Assembly (NCBI RefSeq): GCF_000424265.1
Contig: NZ_AUJO01000014.1
Span: 52,662-116,661 of the forward strand
Source of the DNA: Butyrivibrio sp. WCD3002
GTDB lineage: Bacteria > Bacillota > Clostridia > Lachnospirales > Lachnospiraceae
Direction of reading: 5' to 3'
DNA length: 64,000 nt
The notes beneath the pieces were generated by a model. The model searched no databases. It saw nothing but the letters and a program-made list of their open reading frames with translations, and was not told the origin of the DNA. The position numbers were made by a program, and so were the translations under genes. Below are positions 47,498 through 55,552 of this stretch, piece by piece (within the stretch, counting starts at the first letter, position 1; each line of letters opens with the position of its first letter).

Positions 47498-47679
47498 CAG
47501 ATTCTCCTTTCAGCAAAGTTGTCTATATTATATCATCATGATTTACTATTTTACGTTTTTTGTTTTTCTTGTAGATTGCGCCTTTTTCCTGCAGTTTCCA
47601 TCAAGTATAATGTAAACATGCTGAAAAGAAGGGGACTTACATGAGTTTGAAAACCTAAAAATGTTGGGAGTGACGAAAA

Positions 47680-48132
47680 GTGGAATACACGCATTTTGTT
47701 TCAGTTGCAGGTCTTGTTGTAAATGATAAGGATGAAATCCTTTTATTGGAAAGTCCCAAGAGAGGATGGGAATATCCAGGAGGAATGGTTGAACCTGGTG
47801 AAACACTTCAAGCTGCACTTATCAGAGAGATCAAAGAAGAAACCGGTATAGATGCTGAGATCACAGGATTTATTGGAATTTGTAAAAACGTCCAGAAAGA
47901 TGTGGTAAACATAGACTTTTCCTGCAAATACATCGGAGGAGAACTGGCTACAAGTGACGAAAGCTTGCATGTTAAATGGGTCAATAAGTCCGAGGCATTG
48001 GATATGGTGACATTTCCATTGACCAAAAAGAGACTTGAAAACATGTTGGCTGCGGATAATTGTGTAAGGTGCTTCAATTTCAAGAGAGAACCTTTTGAGA
48101 TAGTTAATGAAGAAAAATATATGGTTAAGTGA
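47680..48132 (+). CDS. NUDIX hydrolase
   Basis: 150 residues from a GTG start at 47680 with GGGAG 9 nt upstream. The Nudix box is complete: GGMVEPGETLQAALIREIKEETGI (split reading: GX5EX7REXXEEXG). It hydrolyses a nucleoside diphosphate derivative; substrate unknown. First of three small plus-strand genes with a methyltransferase and a histidine phosphatase. Confidence 0.9.
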   Translation: MEYTHFVSVAGLVVNDKDEILLLESPKRGWEYPGGMVEPGETLQAALIREIKEETGIDAEITGFIGICKNVQKDVVNIDFSCKYIGGELATSDESLHVKWVNKSEALDMVTFPLTKKRLENMLAADNCVRCFNFKREPFEIVNEEKYMVK

Positions 48133-48181
48133 TATGCAAAAGCCTTTTTATTACCCCTATTGATGGAGAATAAAATAGAAA

Positions 48182-48907
48182 ATGGAAACAATATTTGAAC
48201 AAATTGAGAAGAACATAGATAATCTGGTAACAAACAACGCGGACTGGACAGCAAGTGCAACCAGAGAAGAATTGGACGCTGCAAGGAGTGGTGATCTGGT
48301 GCTTCATTTCTGGGAAAAAGAAGTTCCTAAGGAGTGGCTGGCGAACATTAAAGGCAATAATGTGCTGTGCCTTGCAGGTGCAGGCGGTTTGCAGGCTCCG
48401 CTCCTTGCCTGTGCCGGGGCCAATGTAACGGTCATCGACATTTCCGATAAGATGCTGGACAAAGACCGAGAGATAGCAAACGCAGAAAACTTGTCAATCG
48501 AGATAGTTAAAGGAAATATGTGTGATCTTTCCTGTTTCTCTGATGATACCTTTGATCTTGTGATAAATCCGCCCTCTCTAATGTACATCCCGGACCTTAA
48601 GGTTGTCTTTGATGAAGTTCGCAGAGTTACAAAGGAAGGCGGCGAGTTTATCATTATGGCTCCAAACCCTATCAACTACGTCTGCGACTGGGTTGATGAC
48701 GAAAATGGCGGATACTACAAGGCTGTCCACAAGATGCCCTGGTGCTCAAAGGATTTTGATGATTCCGATTGGATTGAATATGGTCACACCATGGAAGAAT
48801 ATCTTGGCGGCCTTATAAAAAGCGGTTTTATAATCGATGGATACATGGAATGTCAGAGAGAAGACATCACAGAGCTGATGTTCATGGTAAAAGCAAGGAG
48901 ATTTTAA
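48182..48907 (+). CDS. Class I SAM-dependent methyltransferase
   Basis: 241 residues. SAM-binding motif I is VLCLAGAGGLQAPLLA, followed by VTVIDIS (acidic ribose-binding residue) and NPPSLMYIPD-type motif IV. The substrate is unknown; overall type resembles small-molecule methyltransferases. The next gene begins 1 bp after its stop, so they are cotranscribed. Confidence 0.88.
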   Translation: METIFEQIEKNIDNLVTNNADWTASATREELDAARSGDLVLHFWEKEVPKEWLANIKGNNVLCLAGAGGLQAPLLACAGANVTVIDISDKMLDKDREIANAENLSIEIVKGNMCDLSCFSDDTFDLVINPPSLMYIPDLKVVFDEVRRVTKEGGEFIIMAPNPINYVCDWVDDENGGYYKAVHKMPWCSKDFDDSDWIEYGHTMEEYLGGLIKSGFIIDGYMECQREDITELMFMVKARRF

Positions 48908-48908
48908 A

Positions 48909-49472
48909 ATGACAAGAGTATATTTTGTACGACACGCTGAGCCAAACTATGATAATCACGATGACTACAATAGAGAATTAACACCAAAAGGAATGGAAGA
49001 CAGGAAGCTTGTTACTACATTTTTGTCCGATAAAAATATAGATGTTGTACTGTCCAGCCCCTTTAAACGTGCAGTAGATACAGTTGCTGATTTTGCAGAG
49101 AAAAAAGGCCTTTCCATCGAGACGATAGATGCTTTCAGGGAAAGAAGGGTTGATAGCTGTTGGATTGAGGATTTTGCAGAATTTACCAAAAGGCAATGGA
49201 GTGATTTTGATTATAAACTCTCAGACGGGGAATGCCTTAGGGAAGTACAGGATAGAAATATTGCTGCTTTAGATACCGTGCTTGAGAAATATAAAGGTAA
49301 GAATATCGTGGTGGGCAGCCACGGAACTGCCCTCAGTACGATCATCAACTATTACGACAATTCATTTGGACATGAGGATTTTGAAAAGATAAGATTAGTC
49401 ATGCCCTGGATTGTGGAATTTGTATTTAATGATAAAAAGTGTATCACCATAAACAAATACAATCTGATGTGA
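48909..49472 (+). CDS. Histidine phosphatase family protein
   Basis: Phosphoglycerate-mutase-like phosphatase, 187 residues. The phosphorylated His lies in FVRHAEPNYD, with SSPFKRAVDTV (second Arg) and GSHGTALS (second His). All catalytic residues are present. It starts 1 bp after the methyltransferase stop. It could dephosphorylate a small metabolite; no specific substrate can be named. Confidence 0.88.
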   Translation: MTRVYFVRHAEPNYDNHDDYNRELTPKGMEDRKLVTTFLSDKNIDVVLSSPFKRAVDTVADFAEKKGLSIETIDAFRERRVDSCWIEDFAEFTKRQWSDFDYKLSDGECLREVQDRNIAALDTVLEKYKGKNIVVGSHGTALSTIINYYDNSFGHEDFEKIRLVMPWIVEFVFNDKKCITINKYNLM

Positions 49473-49483
49473 TCGATCAACCT

Positions 49484-50230
49484 TCAATTTGAAATCTGAC
49501 CAATCATGTATTTAGCGTACTCTTTTGCAAGACTCAGATCATAAGAAACATCCGTGCCATCCAAGTATTCACGCAGAGCATCACTTATCAGCTGCTTATA
49601 TTCCTGAGGAAGGTTCTTTATTGCCCATTCTCCGCCTTCCTTTTTGGACAAAACAAGCTGCTCTTTCTTATACGCCAATACTCTTGCCAGATTCAATGTG
49701 ATGTACATGGTATTGGTCTCAATATCCTCAGGGGCTTCAGCGATGTCATCCCATATAGCATCCATATAATCCTTTTGGGGAACCTCTCCAAATACTTCAT
49801 CAATGGGCTCTCCGTATAGACATTTTCCTCTTTTTCCAATGATGGTAAAATGCGCAGCCAGGTCTACATCAGTACCATTCATTTTCTGGATATAATCCTC
49901 CGGATTGTCTCTGTACCATCCAAGATGCATTACAGAAAAATGAAGTTCAAAGGGCGTAGGATATACAAATGGCTTGCATACATCTTTAGTCACTACGCTC
50001 ATTTCTATGCCTTTTGCAGGTCCTTTTTCATTTAGAGAAACTACCATATCCATGATCCCGCGCTTTGAAGCATCATCCATTTTTTTATTAACAACAATGA
50101 TAAGATCGAGGTCACTCTTTTGGGGATTAAAGCATCCCATAACGTAGGAGCCATGCAGGTATATGCCTACAAGATTATCCCCCAAAATCTCTTTTGTCTG
50201 TTCAACAAATTCATTTAAAACTTTTTCCAT
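49484..50230 (-). CDS. AadA-like aminoglycoside nucleotidyltransferase family protein
   Basis: 248 residues. The nucleotidyltransferase core GSYVMGCFNPQKSDLDLIIVV gives the GSX10DXD metal site. A helical C-terminal domain follows (WAIKNLP, VLAYK), as in ANT(3'')/ANT(9) adenylyltransferases. Family members adenylylate streptomycin or spectinomycin, but many chromosomal homologues have no proven drug substrate, so resistance is not claimed. Convergent with the histidine phosphatase gene. Confidence 0.78.
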   Translation of the reverse strand: MEKVLNEFVEQTKEILGDNLVGIYLHGSYVMGCFNPQKSDLDLIIVVNKKMDDASKRGIMDMVVSLNEKGPAKGIEMSVVTKDVCKPFVYPTPFELHFSVMHLGWYRDNPEDYIQKMNGTDVDLAAHFTIIGKRGKCLYGEPIDEVFGEVPQKDYMDAIWDDIAEAPEDIETNTMYITLNLARVLAYKKEQLVLSKKEGGEWAIKNLPQEYKQLISDALREYLDGTDVSYDLSLAKEYAKYMIGQISN

Positions 50231-50292
50231 AACAACCTATTCCATAGCATAAAGTATTTTTCGATGCTTGGACCGCTTCTCCATTATGCATA

Positions 50293-51609
50293 TCAAATAC
50301 AAAGCTTTTCTTTTATTCTATTCTGTATATCAGCACTGACGCCTATGGATTCGAAGTATTTCTCCGGCGTGCCGTACCTGTCTTCAAGCATTTCAAAAAG
50401 CCTGATCATGTTATTTTCATTGGGAATAACAATGTTCATATCAAGCTCAGGAAAATTTTTATGGATCAGCTCAAAACGCGGTATATTGTTTTCCTTTGTC
50501 CTCATGTAATCATAAATAATATCGCTTTTTCTGATTCCGCAAAGCCACAGTATCATCGCTGATACTACGCCCGTTCTGTCTTTTCCGGCGGTGCAGTTAA
50601 ACATTACTCCATACTTTGCAGCAGCTATTGTTTTGAATACCTCTGCGATTTTTGCAGAGTGGGCAATCTTGTAATAACTGTCAGGCACTGCCTCAACACT
50701 CTCCGGTATTCCGCTGCCCTCAGGAATGGGAATGTCATAATAATCAAAACCATCTAATCCCGTGAGACCATGGGGCTTCTTTTCCTTTTCACCCGAAGAC
50801 CTGGTGTCAATTATCGTAGTTATACCATTACTTTTCAAAAACTCGATATCTTTTTCAGACGGATAATTGGCTACGTCGCTCCTAATAAGACGGCCGTACT
50901 TTGTATAGTTTTCTGTTCCGTCTATCCGGTATCCACCAAGATCTCTTGTGTTTAAAGTAGTCTCCAAAAGAGAATATACCCTGTTGTCCCAGGCATTATC
51001 GTAACTCTCGATCAGCTTACCGCCGTTTCTAAGGGCGTCCAGCTCCTTTGCGCAGATATCCACCGCCTCTGCAATAAACTCATCAGCCATTTCTCTTGTA
51101 AAAAAGAAAATGTCTTCATCTTCTACCTTCTCAAAATACCCCGCCATTGACTTAACAAGCCAGTCGACATCATAGGTGCAAACACTGTTTATCTCTTCGT
51201 TCTCAAATCCGGCAGGGGTTGCGATATCGTTTTTTATGTTGTATTTTTCTGCGACATAATAATTTATTATGGAGTAGTCCTTATGAAGTCTCTCAACATT
51301 CCCCGGAATCATGGGATTCCATTTATATTTATCGTAGACAAAATGTCTGTAACAGATATCCTGCACCAAGTGTAGGTAATACCCAAGGTACAGGTCATCG
51401 GTTTTCATCAATTCTCCAAACCTACTTCTGAAAAATTCAAAATCGTAAGACTTCTTATTTCGGCCCCAAATGAATTTGTTTAAATGTCCTGCTTTTCCCT
51501 GACCTGCATTAGGTAAAATAGCTCCAAATTTTAGTCTGTCTGTATCCGAAAAATCGAAACGCTTTATCAGTTCGTATGTAACTGCCAGGTGCATAATACT
51601 TGATGCCAT
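50293..51609 (-). CDS. Fusion of phospholipase C-like domain and tyrosine phosphatase
   Basis: Two domains in 438 residues. Residues 1-200 begin SSIMHLAVTYELIKRF and contain GYYLHLVQDICYRHF, with His/Asp positions as in zinc-dependent phospholipase C / S1-P1 nuclease-like helical hydrolases. Residues 210-438 are a Y_phosphatase3-type tyrosine phosphatase: NTRDLGGYR, IDTRSSGEKEKKPH and the P-loop CTAGKDRTG (Cys and Arg present). Such PTPs act on phosphotyrosine or phosphoinositides. I do not know this pairing as an established architecture. AAGGA precedes the ATG. Confidence 0.78.
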   Translation of the reverse strand: MASSIMHLAVTYELIKRFDFSDTDRLKFGAILPNAGQGKAGHLNKFIWGRNKKSYDFEFFRSRFGELMKTDDLYLGYYLHLVQDICYRHFVYDKYKWNPMIPGNVERLHKDYSIINYYVAEKYNIKNDIATPAGFENEEINSVCTYDVDWLVKSMAGYFEKVEDEDIFFFTREMADEFIAEAVDICAKELDALRNGGKLIESYDNAWDNRVYSLLETTLNTRDLGGYRIDGTENYTKYGRLIRSDVANYPSEKDIEFLKSNGITTIIDTRSSGEKEKKPHGLTGLDGFDYYDIPIPEGSGIPESVEAVPDSYYKIAHSAKIAEVFKTIAAAKYGVMFNCTAGKDRTGVVSAMILWLCGIRKSDIIYDYMRTKENNIPRFELIHKNFPELDMNIVIPNENNMIRLFEMLEDRYGTPEKYFESIGVSADIQNRIKEKLCI

Positions 51610-51667
51610 TTTTGTAATTCCTTCCGGGTTAGTATAGTAAAAGCGGATATGCGTAGTATTTCTCCTC

Positions 51668-53413
51668 TTATTCGCACTTATAAAGATAAAATTCGCCGGG
51701 ATTTAGTATCACGTCCACGATCTTTTCATGAATAGTTCCAAAGTCATGCTGTACTTCATTAGGAGACAATGGAAGCTTATAGTTTTCACCCAGGTATTTC
51801 GGTGCTGATAACCACGTAAGCTCCGCATCCTCTTTTTGGATATGAATAGTGGCATGAATAGGATGTGCTTTTCCTGTAACATGCGCATAAAGAATAAATG
51901 TCCCGTTATCATAATGGAAAATAGAAACATTTGGAGCACTTACATATATTCCGCCCAGATTAAATACCGGCTTTATGGCATCCATTGCCCACTCAGGGAT
52001 CCTTGCAAGGTCTGATGGATTCTCCGGAGTATTGATAAGATACAGCTGCCCTTTTCCGTATGTATCTCTTAGGAAAAGAGTTGTGTGATACTCTCCTGCA
52101 CCTCCGTTTAATATGGACCAGGAGAGATTATTTGAGTGCTGCACATCGGCATATAGTATAGGACTTACATCCTCAAGATAACCCGCAGGATCATCGGTTT
52201 TGTAATATCTTGAAACAGCAAGCTTTCTGCCGGTAAGATATGAGCTGCTCAAATCCTTCCACTCATTTTCCGGCGCCTTCATAGCGAAGCCTGTGGTTAC
52301 AAAAACCTTTCCTCCGTTTATGAGCAGCTTCTTCATTTTTTCAAAAACATTCTCATCATAAAGTGAGCTCTGGGTCACTAAAACACTGCCACTTTCAGGG
52401 AATATGGGCGTAGGATGAAGTGCAAATCCCTGCATGCCAAGAAAATCTTCAATGTGGTTTTCACCCTCTGAAGCGTATGGAATATAGGCAGGAATTCCTA
52501 TAGGCTTGCCGGTCTTTTCAAGCATTCTGTCTATTCTTGTAAACTGGAGTCCCAAGGGAGTAACCAGTTTATTCTCGAAAAGGTCAGACCACTGGAAAAG
52601 TGTGATCTCCTTTGGTTTAGCAAAGGCAGACAGATATCCCTGCTCAAGATAATCATCAATTGGCCAGCACTGATACGTATCAAACCAGGTTCCGTTATTT
52701 CTTCCCTCTGAAGCTGCATCCATCCAGTGAACCAGGCTGTAGCTGAGATATGTGGGAAGATGCTGATCCTGATATGCACTGGCTCTGGTTTCTGTTCCGG
52801 TATAAACCATGTCAAAAATATCCTTTTCAACATCAGGTCTGTATCCTGTTGCATGATAGGATTCTTTCCAGTTAGGGAACTTTATAACCATTTTCACATT
52901 AGGATTTATTTTTTTAGCAGGACCGACAACCAGATTTTCAGAAACATCCTTCATTAACTCTTTTCTGAATTCAACCCAGGTTTTGTCACCCTTTGCCTTT
53001 ATGCAATCTTCGCAGGTGCAGTTAGTAAAATAAAAATCATCAAGAATTACTTCATCAAATTGCTCTGCGCAGTATTCGGATACCTTTTTGATATGATCAC
53101 GCATCTTGGGATTTGTATAGCAAAAGGTTCCAAAAAGACGCTGTCTCTTGGCATCCTCTTCATCAAGATCCGGCACAACCGCTGTGAAACCTCCTGCTAC
53201 TTCTACATTTTTCCCCTTAAAGAAATCAATAAATTCACGCATTTTATCTTTGTCCACCCAGTGTCCTTCACGGAAGGGCTCAAGATAAACCTTGTCAATT
53301 CCTACATATTTCTCAATGAAATCATACTGCTTCTTAAGGGTGTCTAAATCCATCCTCTCCAGTACCTGAGTTACACAATAAACCGTCAATTTGAAATTCT
53401 TGAAATGTGTCAT
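51668..53413 (-). CDS. Putative TIM-barrel carbohydrate-active protein, family unassigned
   Basis: 581 residues, no signal peptide, so cytosolic. The first 310 residues read like a TIM barrel: YLEPFREGHW, DEVILDDFYFTNCTCEDC (Asp pair at the end of a strand, and three Cys) and VKMVIKFPNW. Residues 310-480 look like a GATase/trimerisation-type alpha/beta domain (VLVTQSSLY, GGKVFVTTGF) and the end is beta-rich. The layout resembles GH42-like glycosidases, but I cannot assign a family or the catalytic pair with certainty. Next to a GH32 remnant upstream. GGAGG precedes the ATG. Confidence 0.6.
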   Translation of the reverse strand: MTHFKNFKLTVYCVTQVLERMDLDTLKKQYDFIEKYVGIDKVYLEPFREGHWVDKDKMREFIDFFKGKNVEVAGGFTAVVPDLDEEDAKRQRLFGTFCYTNPKMRDHIKKVSEYCAEQFDEVILDDFYFTNCTCEDCIKAKGDKTWVEFRKELMKDVSENLVVGPAKKINPNVKMVIKFPNWKESYHATGYRPDVEKDIFDMVYTGTETRASAYQDQHLPTYLSYSLVHWMDAASEGRNNGTWFDTYQCWPIDDYLEQGYLSAFAKPKEITLFQWSDLFENKLVTPLGLQFTRIDRMLEKTGKPIGIPAYIPYASEGENHIEDFLGMQGFALHPTPIFPESGSVLVTQSSLYDENVFEKMKKLLINGGKVFVTTGFAMKAPENEWKDLSSSYLTGRKLAVSRYYKTDDPAGYLEDVSPILYADVQHSNNLSWSILNGGAGEYHTTLFLRDTYGKGQLYLINTPENPSDLARIPEWAMDAIKPVFNLGGIYVSAPNVSIFHYDNGTFILYAHVTGKAHPIHATIHIQKEDAELTWLSAPKYLGENYKLPLSPNEVQHDFGTIHEKIVDVILNPGEFYLYKCE

Positions 53414-53546
53414 GGTTACCTCCTACTGTCAGTAATGTTTTTGAGTTTTAGAGCATTTATGAGTATCAATTACATAATTATTCCAAGTTTAAGTATCCCG
53501 GTACCTTTGTCAAAGCTCAGTTTACCGGCCTAATAGCAGAGCTGAT

Positions 53547-53880
53547 TTACTCAGGAACAGAATGCTTTAAGATAAAAGAACCATCAACTTCCTTAAATGT
53601 CAGTTCTCTTGGAACACCCATTGCTCCTGTTGTCTGATTTGCAACGCATTTTGTCCTAATCCATGGAATCTGTATAACTCTGTTTTTCGGATCTCCGGAC
53701 CAGGTCTGTACTTCTGGCATGTCCCCAGGTCATATCGTCCCATTCAACTCCATTAGGATTAGTCTGGTAAAAAAGCTCATATATTCCATCATGGTAAACC
53801 AGGCCGTTGGGGTCATTTAACCATCCGTATGTCGGTGCGAAGTGCATGATTGGATAATTAAGATTATTTTCTCTGCTCAT
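53547..53880 (-). pseudogene. GH32 fructan/sucrose hydrolase remnant with internal deletion
   Basis: From ATG at 53880 the frame encodes a GH32 start including HFAPTYGWLNDPNGLVYHDG, with the nucleophile Asp in WLNDPNG, then FYQTNPN and WGHARSTDLV. After that the frame shifts into KNRVIQIPWIRT...GAMGVPRELTFKEV, which is the late part of a GH32 catalytic domain, and stops at 53547. The central part, more than 200 residues in intact enzymes, and the C-terminal beta-sandwich are gone. A deletion with frameshift is the simplest explanation; the enzyme cannot work. Confidence 0.85.
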
Positions 53881-54025
53881 TATGTTTGGTCTCCTTGTAA
53901 GTAATAAATGCAGATTTATTCTTAGGAATACTATAGTATAGAACGAAAGAATTACAACCAAAAAGATTGAGTTATTGAGTATTTTTTATTGTTTTTTCGT
54001 TTTGAGAAAAAATTGAAAAAAAGTA

Positions 54026-54054
54026 TTGACAGATAAAAGTTCATACTGTATTAT
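54026..54054 (+). promoter_or_regulatory. Promoter of tRNA-Gly copy 2
   Basis: TTGACA (54026-54031), 17-nt spacer, TATTAT (54049-54054), 35 nt before the tRNA. Confidence 0.82.
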
Positions 54055-54089
54055 TTATTTTGCTGTCGCGAAAGCGACTTTACATATAT

Positions 54090-54162
54090 GCGATAGTAGC
54101 TTAGTTGGTAAAGCGCCACCTTGCCAAGGTGGAGACCGCGGGTTCGAGCCCCGTCTATCGCT
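54090..54162 (+). tRNA. tRNA-Gly (anticodon GCC), copy 2
   Basis: Identical to the tRNA at 45529-45601 in all 73 positions, with a different promoter and terminator. CCA is not encoded. Confidence 0.97.
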
Positions 54163-54170
54163 CTAAAAAA

Positions 54171-54196
54171 GGAAGATCGAGAGATCTTCCTTTTTT
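54171..54196 (+). terminator. Terminator of tRNA-Gly copy 2
   Basis: GGAAGATC pairs perfectly with GATCTTCC around GAGA, then six T. Confidence 0.9.
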
Positions 54197-54232
54197 CGCG
54201 CATATTACTCGAACCCGCTCCGCGTGTTCGCA

Positions 54233-54347
54233 TCTCCGCTTCGCTCCGGTCGTTGCTAAACGCTCGTCCCCCGGACGAGCAGCAACCCGTCTATCGCTTG
54301 CATTGAAATGATTCACTTATCCGCGGTGCGGGATTCGTGTCTCCGCT
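54233..54347 (+). repeat. tRNA-Gly tail repeat, second locus
   Basis: 114 of 115 bases match 45688-45802; the single difference is G to A in AAATGG. It includes the hairpin with arms GCTCGTCC/GGACGAGC, a copy of the tRNA 3' end (CCCGTCTATCGC) and the start of the next unit. Confidence 0.93.
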
Positions 54348-54377
54348 TCTAGTCTCTTACTAACTAAAGCATATTTA

Positions 54378-54563
54378 TTATGCTTCCTTATTCGATGGAT
54401 TTTCCGTCACCTTATCATATATCGCCATAGCTATTATAGGCGTTATAACTCCTGTGTAGAGTGAGTTAAGTTCATGTCCCGCTTTATTGCATAAGATATT
54501 TACAATTATCAATACAACAAGGATTCCTAATGTTATCACAGTTCCCTTAATCACATTTTTCAT
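54378..54563 (-). CDS. Small membrane protein (61 aa)
   Basis: MKNVIKGTVITLGIL begins a first transmembrane helix (about 5-25); a second follows at about 37-50 (VITPIIAMAIYD), with a polar tail NPSNKEA. There is no AgrD-like cysteine motif. A -10-like TATAAT about 50 nt upstream lacks a good -35 and is preceded by direct repeats, so an activator may be needed. The divergent LytTR regulator and kinase next to it are natural candidates. Function unknown. Confidence 0.65.
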   Translation of the reverse strand: MKNVIKGTVITLGILVVLIIVNILCNKAGHELNSLYTGVITPIIAMAIYDKVTENPSNKEA

Positions 54564-54621
54564 ACAGCGTTTCCTCTCTTTCCGAATAGTTTTTCTACTA
54601 CGAAAAATTATATAGAAAAAA

Positions 54622-54652
54622 ATGCAGTATTCTCATTTATGCAGTAAACTGC
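54622..54652 (-). promoter_or_regulatory. Candidate operator: direct repeats and palindrome upstream of the 61-aa gene
   Basis: ATGCAGTA occurs at 54622-54629 and 54639-54646, 17 bp apart, and GCAGTAAACTGC (54641-54652) is a palindrome. The site lies upstream of TATATAAT for the minus-strand gene. Spacing differs from the usual 21-22 bp of LytTR sites, so the binding protein is uncertain. Confidence 0.45.
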
Positions 54653-54724
54653 TGTTTTAATGTCTTTTTCGTCATACTCAAAGAAAACATTTTACGTTTA
54701 CGACTCCGAAATATCAGATCATCG

Positions 54725-55474
54725 CTACTTATTTTTCTTGAGTTTCAGCCTGTCTTTTAGTCCCTTGACCTGCCTGAAGGACAATAGACATTCATCTCCG
54801 TTCACCATACGTATAATGCTATTGGCCGTGTCCACTTCCAGTATGTTATCAGTATTTACTAAAAAGGATCTGTGACATCGATAAAATCTGTCATCCAGCT
54901 CACGTTCAATCTCTTTTATCTTACCCGTAAATTCCAATTGTCTGGTCTTACAATTCAGAATTACCTTATGAGCATTGGCAGATGTCTCAAAGAATAGTAT
55001 TTCATCATAATCCACTGTAAAAATCTTATCGCCGACTGCCAAGGAATAGTTTGCCTGAGTTTTATTTTTGGCAGAAGAAAATCTTTCATTGGCTTTTAGG
55101 ATACATTCACGTACTCGCCTGGTCATTTCCTCCACGTCATCTTTCAGTATGAAGTCCAGTGCTTCGAGTTTATACATAAATGTCATGTAGCTCATTTCCG
55201 AATGAGTTGTGACAAAAACAATAAATCCCATGGGATCATATTTCCGTATTTCTTTTGCAAGGGTAAGCCCCGTCATATCCGTCTTTAAATCTATATCCAG
55301 AAAATATAGACCGACACAATCATCAGAAGCTACCTTTTCAAGCAGCGTGTACGGATTGTCTGTAACGCAGGAAAACTCCATATCAAGGTTCTCTATAAGC
55401 GCCACGTTGTCCATTGTCTTCTTTAGATGTTCTCTTTGCTGTGCATCGTCTTCACATAGATAAAGCTTCATCAT
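54725..55474 (-). CDS. LytTR-family response regulator
   Basis: Receiver domain (1-120) with acidic pocket LCEDD and phospho-acceptor Asp in YFLDIDL, Thr in FVTTHSE and Lys in ILKDD. The C-terminal LytTR DNA-binding domain (about 140-249) has FFETSANAHKVIL, YRCHRSFLVN and LSFRQVKGL. This is the AgrA/ComE type that regulates peptide-signalled genes. Divergent from its kinase with a 78-bp spacer. Confidence 0.93.
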   Translation of the reverse strand: MMKLYLCEDDAQQREHLKKTMDNVALIENLDMEFSCVTDNPYTLLEKVASDDCVGLYFLDIDLKTDMTGLTLAKEIRKYDPMGFIVFVTTHSEMSYMTFMYKLEALDFILKDDVEEMTRRVRECILKANERFSSAKNKTQANYSLAVGDKIFTVDYDEILFFETSANAHKVILNCKTRQLEFTGKIKEIERELDDRFYRCHRSFLVNTDNILEVDTANSIIRMVNGDECLLSFRQVKGLKDRLKLKKNK

Positions 55475-55552
55475 ATGAGCATTTCCCCTAACAATAAAGA
55501 AATAATATAGTCTATAATAGTCTGTAAATGCCAGGCTTTACAAGGAGTATAT

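Noticed and set aside
49484..50230. Acquired aminoglycoside-resistance gene
   Set aside because: Family match only; base composition looks like its neighbours and no mobile element adjoins it.
54378..54563. AgrD-type pheromone precursor
   Set aside because: No Cys/Ser thiolactone motif and no acidic C-terminal recognition region; two membrane helices instead.
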